A stretch of DNA of 46,630 nt from Micromonospora rosaria (GCF_001567585.1 NZ_LRQV01000047.1:1-46630); one strand, 5' to 3'. Counted from the stretch's first letter, positions 7,943 to 17,237 are shown. A program made the numbers and translations. Notes: generated by a model from the sequence alone, not told the origin.

Positions 7943-9160
7943 GTGGACGTCGTACGACCGCCGGTCGGGGCCGGGGAGCCCGCCGTCTTCGTCGCCGTGC
8001 TCCGGCCGCTGGAGGTGCTGGTGGGCGGTCGGCCGGTCAAGGTTCCCGGCCGGACACGGCGGGCGCTGCTCACCGCGCTCGCCCTGCACCCGAACCGGCC
8101 GGTCGCCACCGCCGACCTGGTCGACCGGATCTGGACCGGCCGGCCGCCGCGCCGGGCCGGGCTGACCCTGCGCAACCTGGCCTCCGGGCTGCGGGCCCGC
8201 CTGCCGGACGGCCCCGGCTGGCGCCTGGTGGTGACCGACGCGTACGCCGAACTGGCGGTCGCGCCGGACGCGGTCGACCTGCTCGTGGCCCGGCGGCTCG
8301 CCGCGCACGGCCGGGCGGCGGCGCGGGCCGGGCGGCCGGCCGAGGCGGCGGTGCTGATGCGTCGGGCCCTGGGGCTGTGGCAGGGCCGGCCGGCGGCCGA
8401 CCCGGCCTGGCCGGAGTTCGCGGCCCTGGTCGAGGAGCGGCTGACGCTGCTGGAGGACCGGCTGGACGCCGACCGGGCGGCGGGCCGTCTCGACGAGGTG
8501 ATCGACGAGGCGATGGGGCTCGTCGTCGCCGAACCGCTCCGGGAACGCCTGCACCTCATCCTCATGCAGGCGCTGCGGGACGCCGGCCGGCCCGGTGAGG
8601 CGCGGGCCGTCTACGACCAGTTGCGCGGCACCCTGGCCGACAGTTGGGGTATCGACCCGGGGCCCGAGTTGCAGGCGCTGTGGCGCTCGCTGGCGGACCC
8701 GGTGGTGGGCCGGCCGGCCGACCCCGGCCCGCAGGACGCGAGCGTGCTCATGTTCCGGCTGCGGGGCTTCGCCGAGGTCGCCGCCGGCCCGGAGGAGGAG
8801 GCCGCACTGCGTGACGGCTGGGTCGGCGGGATCAGCCGGCACGTCGAGCACGCCGCGGGGCGGCTGGCGCTCGTCCTGGGTGGCACCGTGGTGGCGCTCT
8901 TCCCCGACGATCCCGGGGGCCGGCGGGCCCAGCACGCCGCGACCGCGGTCCGCCAGGCGGCGGGTGCGGCCGGCCCGGACCCGGCGTTCCGCGCCGCCGG
9001 CCGGGTGACCTGCTGCGCTGCGGTGGTCTCCGGTCCGGCCCCGACCAGCGAACTGCTCGGTGGGGACGCCCCGACCCTGGTCGGAGTCGCCCTCGACCGC
9101 TGCGCGGCCGTGCTCGCGGCGGCCCGGCCGGGCGAGATCGTCGTGGTCGGCACCCGCTGA
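7943..9160 (+). CDS. SARP-family regulator with a C-terminal pseudo-cyclase domain
   Basis: This 405-residue protein has an N-terminal winged helix (about 17-108) and an activation domain (about 112-250) ending in the typical GIDPGPELQALW segment. Residues 266-405 resemble a class III cyclase: VLMFRLRGFAEV matches the first strand, where the metal-binding Asp would normally follow the Phe; LVLGGTVVALF replaces the second metal motif; ARPGEIVVVGT matches the closing strand. Catalysis is therefore unlikely, and ligand sensing or dimerisation is more likely. The GTG start has a GAGGGGGAG site 6 bases upstream. It is divergent from the larger SARP, with the same domain order but no ATPase. The target is unknown; the shared repeats suggest the peptide cassette. 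Confidence 0.85.
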   Translation: MDVVRPPVGAGEPAVFVAVLRPLEVLVGGRPVKVPGRTRRALLTALALHPNRPVATADLVDRIWTGRPPRRAGLTLRNLASGLRARLPDGPGWRLVVTDAYAELAVAPDAVDLLVARRLAAHGRAAARAGRPAEAAVLMRRALGLWQGRPAADPAWPEFAALVEERLTLLEDRLDADRAAGRLDEVIDEAMGLVVAEPLRERLHLILMQALRDAGRPGEARAVYDQLRGTLADSWGIDPGPELQALWRSLADPVVGRPADPGPQDASVLMFRLRGFAEVAAGPEEEAALRDGWVGGISRHVEHAAGRLALVLGGTVVALFPDDPGGRRAQHAATAVRQAAGAAGPDPAFRAAGRVTCCAAVVSGPAPTSELLGGDAPTLVGVALDRCAAVLAAARPGEIVVVGTR

Positions 9161-9170
9161 CCCGCCCGCT

Positions 9171-9190
9171 GCCCGCCGCCACCGGCGGGC
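9171..9190 (+). terminator. weak hairpin after the small SARP gene
   Basis: GCCCGCC and GGCGGGC form a 7-bp stem with a 6-base loop, 11 bases after the stop. It is a plausible but weak terminator. Confidence 0.4.
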
Positions 9191-9255
9191 GTCGTGCCGG
9201 CGGGTCGCCGGGCAGGAGGACGCCCGGCCGGAGGAGCGGGCGTCGACAGGACTTG

Positions 9256-9271
9256 CCGAAAACGTTTTCGG
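9256..9271. promoter_or_regulatory. LacI-type operator CCGAAAACGTTTTCGG
   Basis: This is a perfect 16-bp palindrome with a central CG, typical of LacI/GalR operators. It lies 120 bases before the adjacent LacI-family gene, suggesting autoregulation. The same 16 bases recur at 45145-45160 before a secreted metalloprotease gene. Confidence 0.7.
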
Positions 9272-9390
9272 ACGTCATTGTCGGAGGCCAGGACCAGCGA
9301 CCCCGTCGAGGTCCGGACCCGGACCACCGGCTCCACGGTGCACGGTCACCGTCGTCGCGGAGCCCTCCTGGCGCGAGGAGGCCACAGGGT

Positions 9391-10581
9391 GTGAGCGAGC
9401 AGGACGGCCGGGCGTCGACCGGTGCACCAGCAGGGGACCAGGCCGCCCCGGCCCGCGCCGACCCGCCGACCGGCCGTCCCGGCCGGTCGGTCATGCGTGA
9501 CGTCGCCGAACTCGCCGGGGTGTCGGCGCAGACCGTGTCCCGGGTGATCAACGACCACCCGCACGTCGCGGACGACACCCGGGCGCGGGTGCTGGCCGCG
9601 ATGCGGCAGCTGGACTACCACCGCAACCCCGCGGCGCGCGCCCTGGTCACCCGCCGGTCCGGCACCCTCGGCATCGTCGGCTACGAGAGCCCGCTGTACG
9701 GGCCCACCTCCATGCTGTACGCCATCGAGGGCGCGGCCCGGGCCGCCGGCTACTTCGTCAGCGTCGCCAGCGTCCGTCACCTGGACCGCCGGTCCGTGCT
9801 CGAGGCGGTCGACTGGCTGAGCCGGCAGTCGGTCGAGGGGATCATCGCCATCGCCCCCAAACCCGCGATGGCCGACGCGCTGGCCGACCTGCCGGCCGGA
9901 CCCGCCTGTGTGACCGTGGGCGGCGGACGCCACGCGGTCCCGAGCGCACGGATCGACAACGTCACCGGCGCCCTGCTCGCCACCCGGCACCTGCTCCGGC
10001 AGGGGCACCCCACCGTCCACCACGTGGCCGGGCCGACGCAGTGGCCGGAGGCGGGCGAGCGGCTGCGCGGCTGGCGGGAGGCGCTGCTGGCAGCCGGCGC
10101 GCCGGTGCCGGCGGTGGTGCCCGGCGACTGGGACGCCCGGACCGGGTACGAGCGGGGCCGGTGGCTGGCCCGTGACCCGGCGGTCACGGCCGTCTTCTGC
10201 GCCAGCGACCAGCTCGCCCTCGGTCTCCTGCGCGCGATGCACGAGGCCGGCCGGCGGGTCCCGGACGACGTCAGCGTGGTGGGGTTCGACGGTACCCCCG
10301 ACGCCGCGCACTTCCTGCCCCCCTTGACGTCGGTGCGGCAGGACTTCGCCGAGCTCGGCCGGCGCAGTCTGCGGCTGTTGCTGGAGCGGATCGACCCTTG
10401 CGCGGAGACCGCGACCCCCCGGCACGACCTGCTGGTGCCCGATCTCGTGGTCCGGCACAGCACGGCGGCGCCCTCACGCGGCGGTGACCGCCCGGGACGG
10501 GACCTGGCGTGGTCGGCCCGCACGTCGAGTGTGCCGCAGGTCATCGGCGGGCCGGGCCGGGCTCGACGCTCCCCGGCCTGA
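9391..10581 (+). CDS. LacI/GalR-family transcriptional regulator
   Basis: This protein has 396 residues. An N-terminal extension of about 34 residues precedes the helix-turn-helix MRDVAELAGVSAQTVSRV; a hinge helix region (NPAARALVTRRSG) and a periplasmic-binding-protein-like sugar sensor (about 90-375) follow. The C-terminus has an extra tail of about 40 residues rich in Arg and Gly. The GTG at 9391 is chosen for its GAGGAG site 10 bases upstream; a further upstream ATG would start inside the operator palindrome and is rejected. It is closely similar to the other LacI protein in this window (23021-24049) but differs in the recognition helix. The two palindromes CCGAAAACGTTTTCGG are its likely targets. 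The inducer is unknown. Confidence 0.9.
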   Translation: MSEQDGRASTGAPAGDQAAPARADPPTGRPGRSVMRDVAELAGVSAQTVSRVINDHPHVADDTRARVLAAMRQLDYHRNPAARALVTRRSGTLGIVGYESPLYGPTSMLYAIEGAARAAGYFVSVASVRHLDRRSVLEAVDWLSRQSVEGIIAIAPKPAMADALADLPAGPACVTVGGGRHAVPSARIDNVTGALLATRHLLRQGHPTVHHVAGPTQWPEAGERLRGWREALLAAGAPVPAVVPGDWDARTGYERGRWLARDPAVTAVFCASDQLALGLLRAMHEAGRRVPDDVSVVGFDGTPDAAHFLPPLTSVRQDFAELGRRSLRLLLERIDPCAETATPRHDLLVPDLVVRHSTAAPSRGGDRPGRDLAWSARTSSVPQVIGGPGRARRSPA

Positions 10582-10623
10582 GCCGTCCACGTCGCCCCCG
10601 ACCCGGCTGTCCGTGTGGTCCCG

Positions 10624-10654
10624 GCCCGGCCGTCCGCGTCGGAGCCGGCCGGGC
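10624..10654. terminator. possible bidirectional terminator
   Basis: GCCCGGCCG and CGGCCGGGC form a 9-bp stem with a 13-base loop in the 81-base gap between convergent genes. There is no T-run. Confidence 0.4.
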
Positions 10655-10662
10655 GCGGTGCC

Positions 10663-11703
10663 TCACGAGTCCCGGGGCGGGCTGCCGGCGAGGGTGGAGA
10701 CCCGGGTCTCCGCCCGGCCCTCCGCCCGGGCCTGGGCGAGCAGCCGCGCGAGTCGCCGCCGGCGTCGCCGGACGACGCTGCGGTAGGCGAGGACGAGCCC
10801 GGCCAGGCCGACCGCGAGGGCCAGTTGGGGCCAGGGCAGCGCCCAGACCGTGACGGTGGCCGTCGTCGGCCGCAGGTCGGCGCCGGCCGGAGCGTCGCCG
10901 TCGACGGCCGGGGAGACGTCGACGGCCGTCCGCAGTGGACCCACCGCCCAGACTCCGGGGACCCGGACGTCGACGGCCCGGCTGCCGCGCGGCAGCGTCT
11001 GGTCGACGTCGGCGACGCCGTCCCGCCGGGCCAGCCCGAACGGACCCGAGACGGTCACCCGCCCGCGCCCGGTCGCGGCCACCGTGCCGTCGTTCGTGGC
11101 CGTGTACCGCACGCGCATCGTCCCGGCCGCGAACGGGTTCCACGAGGGCCGGTACGTGGCGTCCGGGTCGCCGACCGCCAGGCTCGCGGTGATCGCGCCG
11201 CTGGCGCGCAGCATGACCCGGAAGCCGACCCGGCTCTCGACGGCGACCGTACCGCCGCTGCTGGTGACCGTCGCCGCGATGCCCGCCGGGTGGTCCCCGG
11301 GGGTGGCGTCCGGGGGCACGGTGATGGTGAACGGCACCACCAGCGTCTGCCGGGCCCCGACGGTGACCGTCTCCCGTACCTTGATCCAGGTGCCGCCGGC
11401 CACCGACGGCTGGTGGGACGGAAGCATGGTGAAGCGTCCCTTGTCGGTGAGGTAGCCGTCGGCCGCCTTCAGGGCGAAGACCACGGCGGCGTCGCTGAAG
11501 TTGCGTACGGCCAGGTGCTCGGTCACGACCTGCCCCGGGTCGAGGGTGCGCTCGATCCACCGGCGGCCGTCCGGGCCGTCGCGGTCGGCCGGTTGGACCG
11601 CCCAGGTGAGCGTCGGTTCCGCCAGGGCGGCGGTGGGCGCGCTCGGCACGGTGGCGAGCAGCACGGCCAGCACGGCGAGCAGCCGCGGCAGGGTTCGGAT
11701 CAT
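10663..11703 (-). CDS. DUF916-type (WxL-interacting) cell-surface protein
   Basis: This 346-residue protein has a signal peptide (about 1-28), extracellular beta-sandwich regions (about 30-300), one C-terminal membrane helix (about 298-318, PWPQLALAVGLAGLVLAY) and a basic cytoplasmic tail. The arrangement and phrases such as LDPGQVVTEHLAVRNFSD match the DUF916 family, which partners WxL proteins on the surface of Gram-positive bacteria. The start at 11703 is chosen for AAAGGAC 7 bases upstream and because it begins the signal peptide; an in-frame start at 11772 is rejected. It follows the WxL-like gene by 65 bases on the same strand. A role in surface adhesion or wall contact is inferred from the family. 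Confidence 0.75.
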   Translation of the reverse strand: MIRTLPRLLAVLAVLLATVPSAPTAALAEPTLTWAVQPADRDGPDGRRWIERTLDPGQVVTEHLAVRNFSDAAVVFALKAADGYLTDKGRFTMLPSHQPSVAGGTWIKVRETVTVGARQTLVVPFTITVPPDATPGDHPAGIAATVTSSGGTVAVESRVGFRVMLRASGAITASLAVGDPDATYRPSWNPFAAGTMRVRYTATNDGTVAATGRGRVTVSGPFGLARRDGVADVDQTLPRGSRAVDVRVPGVWAVGPLRTAVDVSPAVDGDAPAGADLRPTTATVTVWALPWPQLALAVGLAGLVLAYRSVVRRRRRRLARLLAQARAEGRAETRVSTLAGSPPRDS

Positions 11704-11768
11704 GGCGATGTCCTTTTGCGGGGTGGGAGCGGGGTGGGGGCCGCCGGGGCCGACCCCCACGGCGTGCG

Positions 11769-12392
11769 TCACTCGAACAGGGACAGGGTCAGGGTCGAGG
11801 TGTACGAGCCGGCGGCGACGTCCGCCGGGGTCCGCAGGTACAGGCCGGCGTCGACGGAGTACGAGTCGGTGGCGACCGCCGTGGAGTCGAACGTCGAGAC
11901 CAGCAGCTCCTGGTCGACCAGGCCCACGTTGTTGCCGGGCTGGGTGGGCTCGTCGAGGACGGTCACCACCTCCTCGCCCTCGGTGACCAGGCCGGTGCTG
12001 CCGCCGTCGACCAGCCGGGGCCGCCAGCCGAGGTGGCCGGCGGTGATCGGTGCCTGGCCGGCGGCGCCGACGAAGCTGGTCGCGCTGCCGAGCACGGCCC
12101 AGGCCGCCCCCTCGGGCACCTCGTCGGCGGCGCGGGTGTCGGTGATGGTGACCGTCGGCAGGGTGCCGACGAACTGGCGGACCAGCAGGGTCGAGCCGTC
12201 CTCGGCGAGCGCGACGGAGTCGCCGGCGATGGACAGGGCGAGCACGCCCGGCTCCCTGATCTCCTCGATGTCGACCGTCACCCGCACGTTGGTGCCGCCG
12301 CCGGGGTCGGCCACGGCGGGCGACGGCAGGGCCAGCGCCGAGGCGAGCAGGGCGCCGACGGCCAGCAGGCGGGAGGTGGTGCGGATGGTCAT
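11769..12392 (-). CDS. secreted WxL-like surface protein
   Basis: This 207-residue secreted protein has a clear signal peptide (about 1-29, ending AVADP). The mature part is beta-rich without cysteines. It ends in GSYTSTLTLSLFE, the pattern of the C-terminal WxL segment (usually ...YTATLTWTL), although the second Trp is replaced. A Trp motif also occurs in WAVLGS and in GWRPRL. It is the upstream partner of the DUF916 gene, the common pairing for these families. There is no sortase motif. The family call is by resemblance and context, and the binding target is unknown. Confidence 0.6.
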   Translation of the reverse strand: MTIRTTSRLLAVGALLASALALPSPAVADPGGGTNVRVTVDIEEIREPGVLALSIAGDSVALAEDGSTLLVRQFVGTLPTVTITDTRAADEVPEGAAWAVLGSATSFVGAAGQAPITAGHLGWRPRLVDGGSTGLVTEGEEVVTVLDEPTQPGNNVGLVDQELLVSTFDSTAVATDSYSVDAGLYLRTPADVAAGSYTSTLTLSLFE

Positions 12393-12497
12393 GTGCGGCT
12401 CCGGTGGGTGTCGTCGGGTCAGCCGGCGCAGGTGAGGCCGGGATGGTGCGCGGGGTGGGCGGTGGTCACGTCCCGGCCGGCCACGGTGGCGGCGGGG

Positions 12498-15400
12498 TCA
12501 GCCGCAGTCGAGCGCGCCGAACGGTGCCGCGACCCGCGCGGTCACCGGCTCGCCGTCGACGTCTCCGGTGACCGTCACCGTCGCGGTCCCCGCCGGCACC
12601 GCCGTGGCGCGGGTGGTGAACGCCTGGTACGCGGCCTGGCCCGGGGCGACGCCGGTCACCGTGCGGGAGCCGTACGGCGTGCTCAGCCCGACGGTCAGCG
12701 GCCCGTCGTCGGCGTTGCGGGCGGTGACCGCGACGTACGCGGTCGGGCCGACGCACCGGGGGTGGGCCTGGACCTCGACGTCGAAGGTCGGGGTCTGCGG
12801 GACGTCGCCCACGGTGAGGGTCAGCGTGGTCCGGGTGGCGCCGGCCTCGCTGACGTAGTCGGGCAGGACCAGATCACCGATGACGGTGTGCCGGCCCGGG
12901 GTTCGGACGAGGTCCTCGTCGAAGTCCCAGTCGACCCCGATGGCCTGGTTGTCCCGGGACCCGTCGTTGTAGGAGACCGCCACCTTGTCGGGCAGGTACG
13001 GCAGCTCACCCACCTCGACACGCTGCTCGAACGTCTCGGCGCCCTGGATCGAGATGCCACCGGTCGACACCTCGGGCCGCACGTAGATCCGGGCCTCGGC
13101 GATCAGGCCGTACGCGTCGTTCGTGCCGTGGACCACGAACGGGTCGACGTTCGGCTCCGCGACCATGTCCGGCGTGATCTGCTGCCAGGTGAACGCGACG
13201 GTGCCCCGCGCGCCGCTGGCGTAGACCGCGTCGAGCGCGCGCGGCAGGGTGGGCACCTGACCCACGGCGGTGCGGATGAGCACCGGCGAGCGCACCGAGT
13301 CGACGGTCTCGCCGTTGGCCCGCCAGCGCAGCACGCCGGTACCCGCACCGGTGCCCTGCACGCCCCAGATGCGCACGCGCAGGTGGCTGGTGGTGACCGG
13401 CTCGAACCCGAAGCGGTTGTAGGCGTTGGTGGCCAGCCCGTCGGCGTACGTCGAGCCGTCGGTCAGCGTGACCGGCCGCCAGGTGGTGCCGTCCGCCGAG
13501 GTCTCGATGACGTACGTGGTGGCGGTGGGCCGGCGGGTGCCGCCGTTGTCGTCGTACCAGTAGATGTCGGTCGACGACAGCCGCACCGGCGCGGTCCACC
13601 GGTACTGGAGCCACGCCTCGCGCTCGGTGCTGGTGCCGTTCTGCGGCAGGTTCCAGGTGCCCCAGCCGTTCCCGGAGCCCGGGTTCGAGGTGCTCGGGGT
13701 GCTGGGGTCGGTGACCCGCTGGTGGTTCTCCCACGACGTGGTGCCGCTGGTGGTGACCGTCGCGGAGGAGCCGAACTCGGCCACGACGTCCCGCGCGGTG
13801 AGGGTCACCGCCACGGTCGCCGTGGCACGCTTCTCGCCGTCGTCGGCGACGAACCGGAACACGTAGTCGCCGGCGACCGTGCCGGTCACCCGGGTCGTCA
13901 GGGCCGTCGGGTCGGCGACGATGACGCCCGCGCCCGGTGGCGTCGAGACGGTCTCCCAGCCGACGGTCAGCTCGTTGTCGTAGGGGATGCCGTCGTCGGT
14001 GGCGGTGGCGACCAGCCGGGTGGACAGGTTGCCGTCCGCCGAGCCGTCGCGCGCGGCGGTGACGACGGGCGCCTCGTTGGCCACGGGCGGGGCGTCCCGC
14101 CCGGAGGCGAACACCTGGATCTCGCTGATCGCGGTGAACAGGGTCGGGCTGTTGGTGAACGCGATCCGCAGCTTGTCCGACGTCACGGGCTCGAAGAGCG
14201 CCTCGTTGAACTTCGCCGCCGGGACGGTCGGGTCCTTGGACTGGCCCGGTACCGCCTTCCAGCCGCCGTCGCCGTCGGGCACCTGGACCCACCAGCGCGC
14301 GGGCTCGCGGTAGCCGCCGGCCTGGCGGTCGCTGACGAAGTACACCTTGACGTTGTCGAAGGACCGGGCCGAGCCCAGGTCCAGCTCGACGTGACCGGCG
14401 CGGTCGGTCGTGCCGTGGTTGCCCCAGTACGGCTCGTTGGCGGTGCCGCCGTCGGTCACGGCCGCCAGCGACACCGGCCGTTCGGTCTGGCTGATCGCCC
14501 CGGGGGTGTGGTTCATCGAGGTGCTGCTCCAGCCGGGCGTGTGGAACTGCCGCCACGGCGTGGGCCGGGCGGCCTGCTGGGTGTACGACGAGCTGAGCTG
14601 CGCGCCGGTCGCCAGGTTCGGCGCGTCCTCGGTGAGGTCGATCCCGGCCGTCCTGAGGTACTCGACGACGCGGTCGTCGGAGATCGGGGTCTGCACCGCG
14701 CTCGGGAAGTCCGCCCCGGTGGTCGCGGTGAAGGTGACGGTCAGGCCCTCGGCGGCCCGTACCTGGTTGGTGTTCGGGTCGTAGGTGAGCGGGCCGAGCT
14801 TGTCGGTGCTGACCTTCTTCTCCCCGTTGAGGAACAGGCTGTAGCCCGCGCCCAGGCCGTACCGGCTGCCGTCGGGGTCCCAGACGATGGTGACGTCCTG
14901 CCCGTGGTACCGCAGGTTGTTGACCATGAAGTGGTCGTAGCCGAACGCGATCGGCCACAGCTCGATCGTGTCGTCGGAACGCGGCTGGAGACCCGCCATG
15001 TCCTCGACGAAGATGTAGTTCATGTTGCCGAGCATGATGTGGTTCGGGTTGTTGCGGTTGTAGGTCCTCGTGGTCGGGTTCCAGTTGGAGTAGTACTCCG
15101 CCTGGTTCGGGGCCCGCAGGTCACCGCCCGGGTAGATGCTCCAGGCCATCCAGTCCAGCAGCCGCTTGGCGTACGCCGGGTCGAGGTACTTCTGTTCCGG
15201 GTCGTAGTGGCGCAGCGCCGAGCGGACGCCCCGGTACTGCACGGTGAAGTTGATGTTGGAGAAGTTGTTGGAGCCGCCGATCCCGTAGGCCGCCCGGTCG
15301 TACTGGTTGGCCGTGTAGAACGGGAAGATCGGGAAGTTGTCGCCGTAGGTCAGGAAGCGGAACCCGTCGACGTACTCCTGCCACTGGTCGGTGGGGATGA

Positions 15401-17237
15401 GGTTCTGGGCGTAGATGTCGTACAGGTTCGACTCCTTGGCCGGGATCAGGTGCCGGGCCGAGGCGGGCAGCGGGTTGGCCCGCCCGTTCGAGCTGGCCGC
15501 GCTGGTGGCCCCGTGCGACGTGCCGGCCAGGAACATCCGCAGGTCGGGGCTCCACAGCCGGCCGAGGATCGCGGCCCGGATCTCGTCGGCGGTGGCCGCC
15601 ATCTCGTCGACCTTGGCCTGGTCTGCGCCGGAGACCTGGTAGAGCTGCCGGGCGGCGTCGAAGGCGCCCCACACGTACGCCGACTCGGGCCGTTCGATGG
15701 TCCGCGCGCCGGGCGCCCCGGCGTTGGCCTTCGGGAAGCCGAAGGTGATGGCGTCGGAGTCGTTGCCCGGCATGTAGTTGGTGTCGTAGGCGATCAGCTT
15801 GTCGTCGTTGCCGTCGTAGTGTTCGAGCTGGCCGATCCCGTCGCCCTCGAAGTACGTGGCGAACCGGCGGGCGATCTCCCGGCCGCCGCCGTGCACCTGG
15901 TACGCCTCCAGCCCGGCGGTGCCGAGGTACTGCGAGTAGTGGTTGTTCCAGCTCGTGTGCCCCGGGCTGTTCAGGAAGGCCGACGAGCCGGACAGCTCGC
16001 CGATGTTGAGAATCTGCCCGTACGGCAGGTAGGGGGTGCGCAGCCACTTGGTGTCCTGCAGGTGCATCGGCTGGGTCAGCGCGACGGCGTTCTGGTAGAG
16101 GTGGATCCCCTCGATCGTCGTCGGGTACTGGTAGACGTGGCCGGGCGCGTTGGCGTCGAGCGTGTTGTACCGCTCGCCCCACCAGCGGTACACGATGGCC
16201 TTCTCCAGCGCCGGGTCGGGGACGTCGATGTAGGGGACGTCCTGGGCCCAGCGGCGGTTGAACTCGGTGATGCCGGTCCGCACCGCCTCGGCCGGCGACC
16301 TCCCGGCGTACTCCCGGAAGCTCTCCACGGTCTGCGGCAGGGTGGCCGAGGAGACGGCGCCGACGACCGACAGCGCCACCGAGCCGCCGCCGGGCACGGT
16401 GATCTCCCGGTCGAGGGTGGTGCCGGTGCGGGTGAAGCCGGCGCCGGTGAGGTCGACCGTGACGGTGTCCCACGGCGTGTCGACGGTGCCGTTGTTGGCG
16501 CCGCTGGTGACGGTGCGGGTGCCGGTCAGCGCGGCCGTCCCCGGCCCGGCCCGGGTGGCCAGCGGCGACGCGGCGCGGACGGTGAGGGTCGTCGCCGACC
16601 CGCCGGGGTTGGTGAAGGTGACGGCGGTGACCGCGACGTTGTCGTGGGTGATGAACTTGGTCAGGTCGGCGGTGACCCCGGTGGCGCCGATCGTGTACCG
16701 GCTCCGGGCGTGGCTCGGCGCGTTGAACCGGTGCGCGGGGACCTCGGTGACGGTCTGCCCGGGGACCGTGACGGTGTACAGGTTGCCCAGGTTGTTGGGG
16801 CCGCCGACGTGCGCGTTGCCGGCGAAGCCCATGGTGGTGAAGGTGGCGTTGCTCGCGCCCCGCATGTACAGCGAGCGACCCCGGGTCATCAGCACCGCCG
16901 ACCCGAGGGTGCCGGGCACGCCCAGCACCCGGTCGAGGTAGTAGTCCGTGCCGCCGGCGGCCAGGTCGGCGTCGAAGATGGACTGGTGCATGTTGCCCGC
17001 GGTGAACGGCACGCCGGGTTCGAGCTGCGCGACGACGTCGCCGACGGTGCTGTAGACCGGGTCCCCGATGTCCATGGCGTGGCTCTGGCCGTTGGTGTGG
17101 ACCCCGACGTCACCCTCGTTGCCCGGCAGGACCGGGCTGGCGGCGTGGGCCGGTGACGGTACGCCGACCGCTCCGCCCGCCACCAGCGCGGCCAGGGCGA
17201 CCCACAGGGGTGCCCTCCTCACGCGTCTACGGCTCAT
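12498..17237 (-). CDS. very large secreted glycoside hydrolase, probable GH121-like beta-L-arabinobiosidase
   Basis: This 1579-residue secreted enzyme has a signal peptide (1-32), an N-terminal beta-sandwich, and an (alpha/alpha)6-barrel-like catalytic region (about 320-760) with acidic candidates in WWGERYNT, TTIEGIHLYQ and DDTIELWPI. After these come a discoidin-like module (about 830-980), a PKD/Ig-like module (about 985-1090), a second galactose-binding-like module (about 1095-1240), two Ig-like modules with VGQVPTLP and VGELPYLP starts, and a C-terminal actinomycete beta domain. The start has AAGGAGGG 5 bases upstream. A LacI-type operator lies in its promoter. Its position after GH127 and a sugar importer mirrors HypBA2 (GH121) of Bifidobacterium longum, which releases arabinobiose from hydroxyproline. 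Other barrel families such as GH142 remain possible. Confidence 0.65.
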   Translation of the reverse strand: MSRRRVRRAPLWVALAALVAGGAVGVPSPAHAASPVLPGNEGDVGVHTNGQSHAMDIGDPVYSTVGDVVAQLEPGVPFTAGNMHQSIFDADLAAGGTDYYLDRVLGVPGTLGSAVLMTRGRSLYMRGASNATFTTMGFAGNAHVGGPNNLGNLYTVTVPGQTVTEVPAHRFNAPSHARSRYTIGATGVTADLTKFITHDNVAVTAVTFTNPGGSATTLTVRAASPLATRAGPGTAALTGTRTVTSGANNGTVDTPWDTVTVDLTGAGFTRTGTTLDREITVPGGGSVALSVVGAVSSATLPQTVESFREYAGRSPAEAVRTGITEFNRRWAQDVPYIDVPDPALEKAIVYRWWGERYNTLDANAPGHVYQYPTTIEGIHLYQNAVALTQPMHLQDTKWLRTPYLPYGQILNIGELSGSSAFLNSPGHTSWNNHYSQYLGTAGLEAYQVHGGGREIARRFATYFEGDGIGQLEHYDGNDDKLIAYDTNYMPGNDSDAITFGFPKANAGAPGARTIERPESAYVWGAFDAARQLYQVSGADQAKVDEMAATADEIRAAILGRLWSPDLRMFLAGTSHGATSAASSNGRANPLPASARHLIPAKESNLYDIYAQNLIPTDQWQEYVDGFRFLTYGDNFPIFPFYTANQYDRAAYGIGGSNNFSNINFTVQYRGVRSALRHYDPEQKYLDPAYAKRLLDWMAWSIYPGGDLRAPNQAEYYSNWNPTTRTYNRNNPNHIMLGNMNYIFVEDMAGLQPRSDDTIELWPIAFGYDHFMVNNLRYHGQDVTIVWDPDGSRYGLGAGYSLFLNGEKKVSTDKLGPLTYDPNTNQVRAAEGLTVTFTATTGADFPSAVQTPISDDRVVEYLRTAGIDLTEDAPNLATGAQLSSSYTQQAARPTPWRQFHTPGWSSTSMNHTPGAISQTERPVSLAAVTDGGTANEPYWGNHGTTDRAGHVELDLGSARSFDNVKVYFVSDRQAGGYREPARWWVQVPDGDGGWKAVPGQSKDPTVPAAKFNEALFEPVTSDKLRIAFTNSPTLFTAISEIQVFASGRDAPPVANEAPVVTAARDGSADGNLSTRLVATATDDGIPYDNELTVGWETVSTPPGAGVIVADPTALTTRVTGTVAGDYVFRFVADDGEKRATATVAVTLTARDVVAEFGSSATVTTSGTTSWENHQRVTDPSTPSTSNPGSGNGWGTWNLPQNGTSTEREAWLQYRWTAPVRLSSTDIYWYDDNGGTRRPTATTYVIETSADGTTWRPVTLTDGSTYADGLATNAYNRFGFEPVTTSHLRVRIWGVQGTGAGTGVLRWRANGETVDSVRSPVLIRTAVGQVPTLPRALDAVYASGARGTVAFTWQQITPDMVAEPNVDPFVVHGTNDAYGLIAEARIYVRPEVSTGGISIQGAETFEQRVEVGELPYLPDKVAVSYNDGSRDNQAIGVDWDFDEDLVRTPGRHTVIGDLVLPDYVSEAGATRTTLTLTVGDVPQTPTFDVEVQAHPRCVGPTAYVAVTARNADDGPLTVGLSTPYGSRTVTGVAPGQAAYQAFTTRATAVPAGTATVTVTGDVDGEPVTARVAAPFGALDCG

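Noticed and set aside
5273..9160. SARP genes as the edge of a polyketide or peptide-synthetase cluster
   Set aside because: No synthase, acyl carrier or adenylation domain occurs in the window.
9256..9271. The CCGAAAACGTTTTCGG palindrome as a terminator
   Set aside because: It has no loop and no T-run. Its position before the LacI gene and its exact recurrence fit an operator better.
9253..9390. An upstream ATG at 9253 as the LacI start
   Set aside because: Translation would begin in the operator palindrome with no ribosome-binding site. The GTG at 9391 has GAGGAG upstream.
12033..17156. A 1707-codon open frame on the plus strand
   Set aside because: It lies antisense to the large secreted glycoside hydrolase, has no recognisable domain, and is a product of high GC at the third codon position.
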